From Juglans regia (Eukaryota; Streptophyta; Magnoliopsida; Fagales; Juglandaceae): a stretch of 64,000 nt of DNA. The stretch spans positions 26,388,724 to 26,452,723 of the forward strand of contig NC_049908.1 of the NCBI RefSeq assembly GCF_001411555.2. Direction: 5' to 3'. Under the pieces are notes generated by a model. That model made no database searches. It had not been told where the DNA came from and was given only the letters and a program-made list of their open reading frames with translations. The translations under genes and the position numbers were made by a program. Below are positions 24,905 through 37,251 of the stretch, piece by piece. The first letter of the stretch is position 1; each line of letters starts with the position of its first letter.

Positions 24905-26178
24905 ATGCTTCGTCTCCCCAAGTCTCTTTCCAAGTTCGTCACCGGGCAACGTTCGCTTCCGCTCCGTCAATTTCATGCGAGGTCCAGTCGTCGTAGCCAT
25001 CCCAAGAGCGACGATGAGGATAAGATTCTCAGAAGACGGGAGAATCGAGAGGCTCGTTTACATCTGTACAAAAGCAGGGGCCAACACATCCTCACCAACC
25101 CAAGAGTCCTCGACTCCATTGTCCGAAAATCCCACATAAAGCCCACCGATACAGTCCTAGAGATCGGACCCGGTACCGGAAATCTCACCCTGAGGCTTCT
25201 AGAAGCTGCCAAATATGTCGTCGCTGTTGAAATTGATAAACGAATGGTGGAGGTTCTCCACAAACGCGTAGCCGAGCGGGGTCTTCAAGATCGTCTCAGT
25301 GTAGGTTAACTCGTTTTCTAATTGCTCGACGAAATGCCTAGCTGAAAGTTTTGAGCGCTTGCAGTCAACTACTTAAAGTAAGCTTTTCTTGCAAATGGGT
25401 TTTGCAGGTTATATGTAATGACGCATTGAAGACCGAGTTTCCTCAATTTGATCTTGTGGTAGCCAACATTCCGTATGGAATATCTTCTCCTCTCGTGGCT
25501 AAATTAGTTTACGGGGCGAACCCATTTAGGAGCGCCACTCTTCTCCTCCAGAAAGAGTTTGCACGGAGACTGTTGGCAAATCCTGGTGACTCAGAGTTCA
25601 ACCGCTTGGCGGTAAATGTGAAGCTGGTTGCTGATGTGGAGTTCTCCATGGACGTGAGCAAAAGGGACTTTGTTCCATGTCCAAAGGTTGACTCATCCGT
25701 GGTTATTATACGTCCCAAAGCTGAAATTCCTGATGTAAATCTGGATGAGTGGTGGGCTTTCACGCGAACCTGTTTCGGCAAGAAAAACAAGACACTAGGT
25801 GCTACATTTAAGCAGAAGAGGAAGTTGTTGGATTTGTTGAAACTGTTCACAAAGACTTGCTCAAGCAGTGAAAGTACTGCCAGCGACCACAATTATGATC
25901 ACAGCAACAATTCTGCTCGTGCTACTGATGATGAAGGGGACACTGATGAAACAGAATATTCATCTTTTTGCTTGGATACGCGGATGAGTATGTTCAGGGA
26001 GAAGGTCCTTGGAGTTCTAAATTCAGGTAGTTTTGAAGATAAGAGGCCTTCAAAGCTGTCTAATGAGGAGTTACTGCATTTGCTCGCATTATTTAATCAA
26101 GCTGGAGTGTACTTTCATGATCACTCAAAGCCTAGGGATGCAGATAGTGTAGAACTTGCAGCGGTTCTCAGCTTATAG
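24905..26178 (+). CDS. DIM1B: rRNA adenine N6,N6-dimethyltransferase, mitochondrial type (DIM1B-like)
   Basis: KsgA/Dim1-family enzyme that dimethylates the two adjacent adenines near the 3' end of small-subunit rRNA, using S-adenosylmethionine. Two exons, 24905-25300 and 25408-26178 (TAG), phase-0 GT-AG intron, 388 aa. Residues 1-35 are Arg/Ser-rich without acids (RQFHARSSRRSHPK), as in a mitochondrial presequence. GQHIL is at 59-63, SAM motif I EIGPGTGNL at 86-94, acidic AVEID at 107-111, and the catalytic NIPY at 152-155. KRDFVPCPKVDSSV and GATFKQKRKLL follow. A Ser/Asp/Glu-rich insertion (about residues 250-290) precedes the C-terminal helical part. Length and layout fit the mitochondrial plant paralogue rather than the nucleolar DIM1A or plastid PFC1. 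In the reference reading the phase-0 donor is agt|gtaggt. Confidence 0.92.
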
Positions 26179-26859
26179 CAATATATTACCTTATCATTCT
26201 ATTATTTAGTCATCATTGTTGATCTTTCTTTCTTCCTTGTATTGGTAACTGTTCACTGATGGATGTTGCAGACAGAAGCAAGAGTCCTACTTGTCCGTCA
26301 TTTTGATTCTTTGAATGAGATACAGAGAAGAAATTCTACACCATCAACATTGTCATCTATGTTTGTTAGAATTTAGATGCACCTGGGTCCTCTTCTATTT
26401 TTGTCTGGAAGCACAGAGCCCATCACCAAACATGAAAAATGGCCTAATCATCGAAACAAACCTGTAAATTCTTTCTTTACCACCCTGCAGTTAACGAATT
26501 TAATGAAGTAATTACATGGAGGTAATATAATAAGCATCATTGGAGCCCATGTACCTGATTGTATCATCCATTGGTTTACCCATGGCAGCGAGTCATACAT
26601 TACTCTCGAACTCATAAGCATAGTCTCCATCAATTCTTGAACCTTACCAGATTCATTGGAGATAATCGGCCTTCAACCAAAGTTACAGCTTTCTTCTATT
26701 TGTTTTTAAAAGGATCCATGATCTATCAAGGTTATTCTGCATGTTATAAGTTTTGTGTACTTTATTTAAAAAAATTAATAAATCTAACGAATTTCATAAA
26801 CTACAGCGTGCCACATCTGTTTTTTTTTTTTTTCTTTTTCGTATCTCTCCCCTCCTCCT

Positions 26860-27125
26860 TCCTCGCTGCCTTTCCCAAACTCTCGAGCAACTCTTCACTG
26901 ACGTTGCCGCCATAGCCCCTCACCAACGTCGCCGCGCACCTTCCTCGCCCCTTGCCGATGTCGCTGGTGCACCCCTCACCTTCCTCGCCCCTCATCGCAG
27001 CCCAGTCATCTTCATCGCCTCGTCATCAACGTCGTCGTCATCGCTCCTCATCGCCAGGTACGAGATCTCTCTCTCTCTTCTCTCAATCGGGACTGAGGAG
27101 GTGGGGAACGGGGCGGGGGAGTAGG
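26860..27125. other. C/T-rich GC island of unknown origin
   Basis: A sharply bounded GC-rich block with repeated gtcgccg, cctcgcccct and cgtcgtcatcg words, ending in a (CT)n tract and ggcgggggag. Overlapping ORFs exist in several frames (26559, 26753, 26952), none with a domain; they are composition artefacts. It may be a captured gene leader or a transposon end. The rest of 26179-28276 is the DIM1B 3' region and MITEs. Confidence 0.35.
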
Positions 27126-27369
27126 AGGAAAAAAAAACTTAACTAGCGAGCACTCTAGTACGTCAGTTTATGGATCCTTTGTGGGATTCCTTTGGCGTAG
27201 CATAACTCCAGGATAAAAACATATTCTCCGTCCTCACAAACATGAATACTCATCAATGCCGTCCACTTGATAGTTATCTTATCAGTGTCGTACACGTGGG
27301 ATACCAATCAAAGTGGCCTCACGTAGAACACCCTCATTTTACCATGTTACTGTATCGTTGCTTTTATAA

Positions 27370-27520
27370 AGTCATAATATAATTTTTTATATTTTATATT
27401 TTAAAATTTAAAAAAATTAAATTATTTATTTTATTTTATATAAAAATTTAAAAAATTTATAATAATTAAATGAGATGAGATGAAATTTAATTTTAATTCT
27501 AACTATTTTGACGTTAGGTC
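27370..27520 (+). mobile_element. Partial MITE copy
   Basis: AT-rich family interior (aaaaaaattaaattatttat, aattaaatgagatgagatga) without recognisable GTTTGGAT ends. It lies just upstream of the complete copy at 27568. Confidence 0.5.
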
Positions 27521-27567
27521 TTGCTAAACTGTTTTTTCCTCTGCCCATGTGATGTAGGAAAGATTAA

Positions 27568-27767
27568 GGTTACGTTTGGATGTTAAAGTGAGTTGAGTTG
27601 AGTTGAGTTGAGATGATAAAATATTGTTAGAATATTATTTTTTAATATTATTATTATTTTAGAATTTGAAAAAGTTGAATTGTTTATTATATTTTATGTT
27701 GAGATTTGAAAAAGTTGTAATGATGAGTTGAGATGAGTTAAGAGATGTTTGTCATCCAAACGAAGCC
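27568..27767 (+). mobile_element. Harbinger/Tourist-like MITE, best copy
   Basis: Exactly 200 bp. Ends are ggttacgtttggatg and catccaaacgaagcc, 15-bp inverted repeats with two mismatches, flanked by TAA at 27565-27567 and 27768-27770. The interior has agttgagttgagttgagatg and the complementary-like tgatgagttgagatgagtta. This copy defines the family seen across the window. Confidence 0.88.
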
Positions 27768-27909
27768 TAAGCTTGTACATTTGTCAAAATTAAATTTTTA
27801 CTAAAGAGGTTGATAGATTTGAGTAAATGTACATTTGTCTCTTTGAAATTTTTTGTAAATTTCTCATTTTAAAATGTCATCGTGATTGGTGCTGCAAGTG
27901 CAAGGGCAC

Positions 27910-28110
27910 TCGGGCTTGTTTGGATTCGCAAATCATCTCAGCTCATCTCAACTCATCTCAATTCATCTCAACTCATCTCACTACTATTCATTATTATTCA
28001 GCAACTTTAACTCACAAATCTCACTACTATTCACAACTCATCTCATTACTATTTACAACTCATCTCAACTCATCTCAAGTCATTTTCGAATCCAAACATC
28101 TCCTAATCTT
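27910..28110 (+). mobile_element. Related MITE, shorter internal type
   Basis: Begins ggcttgtttggattcgc and ends cgaatccaaacatctcc before TAA. The interior is tandem ctcatctcaa words alternating with cactactattcac. It lies about 165 bp upstream of the TOP1 start codon. Confidence 0.6.
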
Positions 28111-28276
28111 ACTATGAATATTTTACTCTATTTTAAGATGAAAGTGATTGGGCTGGATCATTTAATATGCAGAGCATACCATCATCTGCTCAAATTTGAA
28201 TTTTTTTTTAGGCAGTAGGAACGAAGGCGGACGTCTGTGATACCCAAACTAGGCAGTAGGACTGTAGGAGCCCAAC

Positions 28277-31200
28277 ATGTTGTTGGCAACACGAATCTCC
28301 GTCACCAGCTCAATTCACTCACTCCTAAAGCGCACTCCACGTTCCCTTTCGTCTCCCAAACAATCCCTGAGCAAATCCAGTGCCTGTCAACTCTGGTCCT
28401 CTTCTTTCTCCTTCTGCACTCGTAGCCTCCATAAGTCCACCTCTACCGCCCCTTCACTCTCTTACTCTTGCTCTTCTCTCTCTGCCCCATCGATGGCGGC
28501 CGCTGCTGCTGTCGACCCACCACCCATCGGTGTCAACCCTCTTTTACAAGACTTTGAATTCCCCCCGTTCGATGTCGTCGAGGCCAAGCACGTCTGCCCC
28601 GGGATCCGTGCCATCTTGAAGAAGCTTGTATGTTTTGTTTTATTTTGATTTGCTTGTTTTTCCTATTATGTTTTGGTTTTACTTATAAAAAATGTTTTGA
28701 TTTCTTGGTTTTTAAAAGTTTTTTTTGTCTTTCTGGTTTTCTTTTTGTTGTGCTTATGGGCTTTGGGTTCTCTGCCTTCTGTTCAACTCTCTGAATTTCT
28801 AGTGTCAACTGAAATTTGTTTTTGGTTTTGATTATTTTGTTATGTTTTAGACCACTTCCAGGGTTTTCCCTGGTAGTTTTGAGCTTTGTCGTGGTTTGGT
28901 TACTGAGAATTTAATTTAATTTAATTTCTTTTTAATAACTGGGTTTTGCAGGAGGAGGATTTGGTAGAATTGGAGCGCAGAGTGGAGCCTTCATGGCCGA
29001 AGTTGGTTGAGCCATTGGAGAAGATTGTAGACCGGTTGTCTCTGGTCTGGGGGATTGTTAATCATCTCAAGAGTGTAAAGGATTCTCCTGAGCTCCGTTC
29101 TGCCATTGAAGAAGTTCAGGTTTCTATATGTTCGTTTACGAATATGCTGGCAGTTGCTGTGTCATGTTAGGTGTAAAAACTCTGGGTTTTTTGTTCCTTA
29201 AGAAAGAAAATCATAAAACTAGAATTAAAACGCAGAGATCCATGTTTTAGGATTCAATTTCTCCTTTGTAATTTGTGAGTGACTAAGCCATAAATTTGTT
29301 TCGTTCCGGTATTGGGAAAGGATCCAACTATTCCAGCCATACATCATCTTAGTCTTGACTCTAAGAAAGAAGCACCATATCGTATTTTTAGCTGTAGGGT
29401 TTCTTTATAGCAGTTTCTTTTTCTTGGAATGCTCGAGCTTTATTAATGAAATAGAAAAACATTACAGTATAAACCTCAGACAATTTAGACTGAGGCAATA
29501 GAAACAAACTCCAATGATTCTATACAATAGAATGCAATTTTGGCTGCCTGAAATGAGAGAGACCAGAATTATCTGAAATAAAAATCCCCTTAAGATGTTG
29601 TGGAAGGTGATGAACAGATGAGAAGGCAGCAGATACACCCAATCGAGGGATATTAATAGTTCTTTGAACTTGATTGGATTTGTTTCTTGTCCATGAATTT
29701 GTGCCTTCTTTTTCCTTGTTACCATACTTGTTAGTTAGTGCTAACATTGTTTACTTGTGGTTCGCAGCCCGAGAAAGTTAAATTTCAGCTGAGATTGGGA
29801 CAAAGTAAACCAATTTACAATGCGTTTAAAACTATCCAAGAATCTCCTGATTGGCAGTCACTGAACGATGCTCGTAAACGTATTGTGGAGGGTGAGCATC
29901 TCAAATATCTTATATAACATGTTTAGTGGAGAGGATATATACCTTTTTGTCTCTTTTTACTCTATTTGGTTCTAATCTTATTTGGTAGAGCACTTTCACT
30001 GGTCCATAAATAAAGAAAGAAAGTATCACGTGCAGGATATTTTCTGTTGAGGGTGCAATATGTCTGTTTTAATTTGTGGGAAATAGCCTCCATACTTTAC
30101 TTATATAATATATAATATAATAATATTATATACATATATATATATTATATTTTCTACTTTACTTCCTGTATACATAGGCTTTGCCTAGTTTCATTCGATC
30201 AATAAAGATTCTTACTTATCAAAAAAAAAAAAAAATCTGTTTTCTACCATGTTTGGCTTTAAGACTTGTTGGTTTGGGTTGCTGATTAGGTTTTTGGGTA
30301 TGCAACTGATTGAAAAATATATATATATATATATATATATTTTATTCTGGAAAGTAACTAGGCATAGTTTTTGTTTTAACTATATTTATTTGTTTTTTGT
30401 TTTACCATGACTACATATATGTGTGCCGGTTCTGTCTAGATTTCTTATTGTAAACTTGATTCACTTTATGATTTGTTTTTTCTTTCTTTAATTTTTTAAA
30501 TGAGGTTATTTGGTAACCCAGTTCTGTATTAAAACTAGATCACATGCAGTGTAATTACTAACTTAATTTTATCATTTCTACATGTTTTGGGTTCAACTTG
30601 ATTTCTCTGATACTTCACAGTTACTTTCCTGTTTTTCCCATGCAGCCCAAATAAAGGAAGCGATTCTTAATGGTGTTTCTCTCGAAGATGATAAAAGGGA
30701 CCAATTTAACAAAATCGAACAGGTTTTTTTTTTTTAAGTTACTTTTCCATTTTGAACTTCACTGTTTCAACTTTCATCCAGTAGTTAGTTTTTTCTTTGT
30801 GCAAAATATAGAGTTTTATGTTATTCTGCAAAACTGCACATAAAAGTTGCTATTTCTCTCATAACAAAATGAGGTAATGGTTATCGTCTACAAACTGAGG
30901 ATGGGAAAAGGGTCATGTGCGTGCTGAAGAATTCTTGATTATTGCTTTGGCTTCCGCCTTCATTGGAAGTTGGCTTAGTAGATGTCAAGTTATTAACTAT
31001 ATGACATGGACCAAATAAGGCTGGTGGTGATGATTCTCATCCTCAAAGTTTAGTTTGCCCCTTGGCTTGGGCATCACTTGCTTTTTACCTCAAATTCGTT
31101 TCAGGAATTGAAAAGATTATCTCAAAAATTTGAGGAGAATGTTTTGGATGCCACAAAGAAGTTCGAAAAATTAATTACAGATAAGAAAGAAATTGAAGGA

Positions 31201-34200
31201 TTGCCCGCAACTGCACTTGGATTGGCTGCACAAAAGGCAGTGTCTAAGGTATTCCTTGTTGGAATCCATTTTATTTTGCTTATTTAATGTATGATCCATT
31301 CCTAAATCCTGCTGGATTGGTTTTTCTGTGTCTTATCTAGAATTTCTGATGCATCTGTGTATGCCACCAGGGTTATGAAAATGCTACTGCTGAGAATGGG
31401 CCTTGGATAATAACATTGGATGCTCCTAGTTTTATGTCTGTTATGCAACATGCTCGAAATCGGTCTTTGCGTGAAGAAGTATACCGTGCTTATGTAGCTC
31501 GTGCATCTAGCGGAGATTTGGATAATACAGTGATAATTGAACAGATTTTGAAGCTTAGGTTGGAAAAGGCTAAGCTTCTAAATTACAATAATTATGCTGA
31601 GGTATGTTTTAATATAATTGACATCACTTTCTTATGATAGACTTGCTGCATTACTTGTTAAAAAAAAGTGATAGTCTTGCTGAAATATATTTCATCAGGT
31701 AAGCATGGCAACTAAAATGGCTACGGTTGAAAAGGCAGAAGAGCTTCTGGAAAAACTTCGTACTGCTTCCTGGAATGCTGCAGTTCAAGGTTAGTGAAGT
31801 GTATATACTTTCTTCATGGTTGTGAATGGGTTGCTGTATGTATGATCTATATTTTAAGCTCTGTGTTAGTTCTTGAGAGACTTTTTCGCTAAGAAGTTCT
31901 TGAGAGACTTTACTGCTTCAAATAATATAAATTAATTCAGCTATGGTATTGTCTAGTTAAAACTTTTCTGCAGTCTTGGAAACATGGTCCGGTTACTTAA
32001 TTTTTCATTGAAAATATACTTCATAGGCCACATTGGCACATTAAAACTTCACTCAGTATTAACTTTTGAATGTGTGTTTGTTTATATATGATTATATACA
32101 TTTTTTAATAGGGTCAGCATATGTACTTACATACATACATAGAAGTTTTGCTTGATGCACTTTTTATAGGTAAAAATATTATTTCCCTTGTTGTTTTATT
32201 ATCTGAGAAGGTTTTTTAACCCTAATTTTATATGTTCTCGAGTTTCCTAAATGGGAATGTTTCTCAACAAATATCCTTTATACTGTAAGTGCTTGAGGAC
32301 TAGACTGCATGCTTGATTCTTGCAGATATGGATGACATAAAAAATTTCTCCAAGAATCAGGGTGCAGTAGAAGCTGACAATTTGAACCATTGGGACATAA
32401 ACTTTTGGAGTGAAAGGCTTCGCGAGTCAAAGTTTGACATCAATGAGGTTGGATCGTGTGTGTTCTTGCATAAGTCTTTGAATGTTGGAAACCCCTAGGG
32501 GTTTGCTCAAGTGGTAAAGGCCTTGGTCTTGGTGGTATACTCCCTCCAGATCTAAGGTTCAAATCCTCTTGTGTGCAAACAAATTCTAGGGGCTATCGGA
32601 TTGGGAGAACTTTTCCTTGAATTAACTGAGATGTATTTGCGGGAAACTCCTTGTCGAGTGCCTGTGCACCCTTGGGATTAGTCGGGACTTTGTTCTTGGA
32701 CACCCGGTTCCAATAAAAAATAATAATAAGTCTTTGAATGTTGGAACATTCTTGCTTTCTTGCTACTTATGTGTTTCCCCTTTTGATATTCAACAGGAAG
32801 AACTACGTCCTTTTTTCTCCTTGCCAAAGGTTATGCATGGCCTTTTTAACCTTGCAAACAAATTGTTTGGAATTGATATCGAGCCAGCTGACGGTCTAGC
32901 TCCGGTATTATGTTTTCTTTCTTCCTACTTATCCAAATATATATATATATATATATATATATCTTCGCCATTTTGTGCTTTCTTTTGTGTAACTTGGACC
33001 ATTCATTTTATCTCATTGATATATGGTTGCTATTTTTAGGTTTGGAACAATGATGTTAGATTCTATCGGGTCAAAGACTCTTCAGGTAGTCCTATTGCAT
33101 ACTTCTATTTTGATCCGTATGCTCGACCATCTGAGAAAAGAGGAGGTGCATGGATGGATGAGGTTGTTGGTCGAAGTAGTGTGTTAGCACGTGATGGTGC
33201 CTCTGCAAGGTTGCCTGTTGCCCACATGGTGTGCAATCAAACACCTCCAGTGGGGAAAAAACCAAGCCTAATGACTTTCCGTGAGGTAAACTCGGATACG
33301 TTGGCTTTCTATTATCCATAATTTGTAGCCACTATGATGATATAGAATGGCATTGACACACTCGACCTGGTTTGATAGACTCAGGCCGAGTGTGTTTGGA
33401 ATTTTTAAATGCATGAATGTTTATATGCTTAACTGGATTCACAGCTTATTTATTTCTCGCCTATCTCAATGTAGGCGTTATAAAGATTGTCATTGTCATT
33501 GTCTTACGTTTTTTTAATGATATTACCTAGAGGTTTTTGTGATGTCATTTTGTATATGATGGCTAAAGTTTCATTATTTAATAGCTGCCCCCCTTAAAGA
33601 TCATGGTTCAGTTCTGTTGTATATGCAATGGCTGAATTGGAAGAGGCATATCTGACTCACTCCATTTAGTTAAGATTAGGGGTTTTGGTCGTTCAATTGC
33701 TAGAATCAGGATTCAAAATTAAGGGGAAATCATGTTTGTTATGCAGACCTGGTGTTGTTTTATTTTTAATCTGATGTGCATGTTCCACTTAAGTGGTGTG
33801 GTTGTAGCCGGGCTTGAGTTTAGAAGAACTCTTTTCATTATAATAAAATCTTTATCTTACCCATAAAAAAATTGTTTTCAGATTATGTGATGACTAATTT
33901 GCAGGTTGAGACTGTCTTCCATGAATTTGGTCATGCGCTTCAGCATATGCTGACCAAACAAGATGAGGGTCTAGTTTCTGGTATCCGGGGGATAGAGTGG
34001 GATGCTGTTGAGTTACCTTCTCAGTTCATGGAAAACTGGTGTTACCACAGGTAAATATGTCTTCATAGATCCCTCAGCTTGGGCATTAAAATGTTCATGA
34101 CCTCTCCTTTTATTCCTGTTCCCGTAACAATCTTAGTTTAAGTGCCCAAATGTAGAGCATTTTTTCCTGTAATAGTAATATCCTCTGACAATATGCAAGG

Positions 34201-36464
34201 TCATTAGCACTTTAATTCTTTATAGTTGCATCCTCATTTATTCTTATGAAAATTAGTTGTCTTAATATATTTATGTAGTATTTATTTTTTCTGATGGGCC
34301 TGTAGGGATACTTTGATGAGCATTGCAAAGCATTATGAAACTGGGGAGAGTCTTCCTGAAGAAGTATATTTAAAGCTCCTTGCGGCTAGGACTTTTCGTG
34401 CTGGCTCACTAAGTCTTCGTCAGGTCAGTGCATTTGGTCGGTGTTATTCTTTAAACTCAAGTCTAATGACTGGTCAGGCTTGGGCATATTCATCTGTCTG
34501 TAGATATTTTATATGTTGGTTGAAGTATAATTGGCTGAAATAAAGAGAGATGAACTCTCTATGAAAGGTAGGGGAAATAGAAATCGTGGTGGATGTTGAA
34601 ATAAGGGGTTTGTAGAAAGGACTAGAAAAGGGGAAAAACTAGGCTCCCTAGCCCATACTTCCTTTTTGGGGCTTAGTGCTTGTCATGTTAACGCCTGTTT
34701 CTTGTGGTTACTGTTATGTTTCTCCCCCAAAACCCACCCCACTGCACCCAAACTTTCTTTTCTGAAGTTTTTACTTTGATCAAAACATAGGTTACTGTTT
34801 CTCCTGATATGTCGTCTTGATTGTAATATTCCATACTCATCGAAGTTTTAATATAAATCCATGTTTCTCTTTCTGTGATTATGTTTTGAGGACTTAGGTA
34901 ATGGTTCCAAGGGAAATAAATTAATTTTCTACGTGTTTGCGTACATCACCGGTGTTGTGATTTCTTTGCAATTTTATTATATTTTTGCAGATAAGGTTTG
35001 CAAGCTTGGATTTGGAGCTGCATACAAAGTATGTTCCTGGTGGGACAGAATCCATATACGATGTTGATCAGAGGGTCTCTGAACGAACTCAAGTGATCCC
35101 TCCGCTAGCTGAAGACAGGTTCCTTTGCGGTTTCACCCATATATTTGCAGGTTTTTTCTCCGTCTGGTTTACATCGACTTTCTTGGCATCATTTTTACTT
35201 CTCTAGCTGCAATCTAACATTTTGATATTTTTCTTTATATATATTTTTTGTGAATATTAGGAGGATATGCAGCTGGATACTACAGTTACAAGGTATTATC
35301 AATTCCCTGTAATATTCACCGTTATTTTTCTCCTACTGTGGCCCTCATTGAACTGTGGCCTGCGAGCATGTTTGTTACTGATTGCCTATTTTACCTTTTT
35401 CCTCCTTTTGAATGAAAACATATTTATGAATTTGGCAGTGGGCTGAGGTGTTGTCAGCAGATGCCTTCTCTTCATTTGAGGATGCTGGACTGGAGGACAG
35501 CAAGGTATGTTGGAAAGCTGTCTGGAAGGATAGGTCTCCATAGTTTTGCATCGTACTTTGATTTATTATATACCACGGTTTCATCTATGTATATCAGCTG
35601 CAGTTCTAACGCATATCCGTACTGCGCCTAATTGATCCCTGTAGTTGACTTATCTCATCGACGGCTTTCTTTTAGAAAGAGGATGGTAACCCGAAATTTA
35701 CTAAAGTCCTCACTTTTGGCAGAGGGATATGGTTATGCAGAAACTATGAGAATACAACTGAATATCAGGAAAAACCAAAAACATCAATCAAGGAGAATGG
35801 AAATTACAAATGACAATACACAAACTGATGAATGCAAAACCAATTGCAAATGTCTAGATTGCGTATGCCGAGTAAATCCATCTTGTAATCCCCCAGAACA
35901 TGGTTAGAGAGTTGAGAAGCCAAGAAAAACTAATGGGAAAAATCTACTGCACCTAACTCGGCCAAGTTCCCTTCCAATGAAACATGTTACAACTTGATGT
36001 TTATAACAGAACCAAAATGAAGTACATTATCCCAAAGACTACAATACTGCCCTATAGGATCCAGACTACTATAATACTTGGCGCTATTAATGACTTGGTT
36101 ACATAGTTCATTACATTTTGGAATGCACACTTATGTCACTTAACATGGATCACATAACATCAAGAGTGATTATATATCTTGCAACAGGCTGTGAAAGAAA
36201 CAGGGAACAAATTCCGGGAGACTATCCTTGCGCTTGGAGGTGGCAAAGCACCTCTAGAGGTTAGAAAAATAACCTTATTTGTTTTTTGGTGCATTAGATG
36301 GCTTTGTCGTAATGCTGAATTTGACATTTCTAGAGTCTATATGATGCACCATAACATAAAAACTTTGTTGCATCCAGGTATTTGTAGAATTCCGTGGACG
36401 CGAACCATCACCAGAGGCACTGCTCAGGCACAACGGACTATCGCCGGTCTCGGCCTCTGCATGA
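28277..36464 (+). CDS. TOP1: Organellar oligopeptidase / thimet metallopeptidase (TOP1, OOP)
   Basis: M3-family zinc metallopeptidase that degrades short peptides, including released targeting peptides, in plastids and mitochondria. Seventeen exons: 28277-28627, 28952-29119, 29768-29891, 30646-30722, 31105-31248, 31371-31601, 31699-31789, 32326-32447, 32797-32904, 33040-33285, 33905-34050, 34306-34423, 34991-35150, 35261-35292, 35439-35504, 36188-36259, 36378-36464. All are GT-AG and in phase, giving 780 aa. The first 70-80 residues are Ser/Arg-rich, a dual-targeting peptide. A second Met ([10 protein letters not shown]) could start a cytosolic form. Active site HEFGH is at 560-564, with the third zinc ligand probably E590 in AVELPSQ. 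YDVDQRV and [16 protein letters not shown] complete the M3 signature. The Arabidopsis cytosolic paralogue (TOP2) lacks the leader. Intron 8 carries a SINE. The gene appears intact. Confidence 0.96.
30150..30236 (+). mobile_element. Probable LINE 3' tail in TOP1 intron 3
   Basis: Reads ...ataggctttgcctagtttca, then tcaataaagattcttactta, ending in a run of A's (30220-30234). A 3'-terminal ataaagatt...cttat plus poly(A) is typical of plant L1-type LINE insertions. No reverse transcriptase sequence is retained. Confidence 0.4.
32491..32726 (+). mobile_element. tRNA-derived SINE with 20-bp target duplication
   Basis: A 236-bp insertion in TOP1 intron 8. The identical 20-mer taagtctttgaatgttggaa stands at 32471-32490 and 32727-32746. 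Near the 5' end is an A-box-like ttgctcaagtgg (32503-32514), and at 32556-32566 a perfect B box, ggttcaaatcc: the RNA polymerase III internal promoter. The 3' end is A/T-rich (caataaaaaataataa). The intact duplication suggests a young insertion. The final A of the duplication is ambiguous with the element's first base. Confidence 0.9.
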
Positions 36465-37251
36465 CATTGTTGTCAGAAACAACATGAAGGCTTGATTTTG
36501 TTTGATCTTTCTACACCACACCACCCCAAAGGAAATTCCCAGCATTAAATTCTGGAGCCATTGCCTCTCCCAACTGGGATGATATTGATTGTAAAGGCTG
36601 AAATGAATTGCCAATTCATGTTTCTTAGTTAAATATCAATATCATGGACGTTATTTTCTTGTTTCAGTGTAGTCTAAATTGGACCGGATTTCCCTTTCCT
36701 TGAATGGAGCATCCTTTGCTCAATAGAAGGATAGGGTAAAATGAAAGAAATGGAAAAGAGGAGAAGTATTGATGACAGACTTGAAAAATTATGGAAGTTG
36801 TAGATCTGAAACGATAGGATCATCAAAATAGTTTGAATGAAAAAGAAATTGTATGGGTGGATCAGAATAAACAAAGAGTGTAAGGATTTTCTTACAATTC
36901 TATTTTAAATTAAGGATCGTTATGCAAAATTAAAAATTTAAACTCATTTAACAAAGCGGTGTCTTATATTAATTAATAGTACAAAAAAAAAAAAGAATAT
37001 CATTTATTAAGGCAATTAATATTTTAACTAAAATAAGAAAAGGAATTCCACAGTATTATGATTGCTTGGCTTCAAAGAAAATCAAGGAAAAGCAAGTCAA
37101 ACTAACCAACTAACTTTACCTGCCGACCCAGCTGATCATCTGGTTCTACTATAGATTTGCTTTTTTGAGAACTTGAAAAGGGATTGGATATTTCCTCTGC
37201 TCGATCTCTTCGTGTGTCTCTGAAAGAGAGGAAAAAAGAAGTGAAGGAAGG
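36465..37251. other. TOP1 3' region and BRK1 promoter
   Basis: 787 bp between two same-strand genes. The left part is TOP1 3' UTR-like. The right part should hold the BRK1 promoter and 5' leader (tgaaagagaggaaaaaagaa just before the ATG). The minus ORFs here overlap BRK1 exon 1 and are shadows. No repeat was identified. Confidence 0.5.

Noticed and set aside
26559..27146. Overlapping + ORFs across the GC island
   Set aside because: Several frames are open at once because of composition; Ser/Pro/Arg-rich text without a domain or splice context.
29462..29747. Minus ORFs in TOP1 intron 2
   Set aside because: Intronic text that looks like an old non-LTR element fragment in reverse, but too short and diverged to assign.
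35632..35907. 91-aa + ORF in TOP1 intron 15
   Set aside because: Lies wholly within an intron; Cys-containing tail but no recognised domain. Possibly an old retroelement piece.
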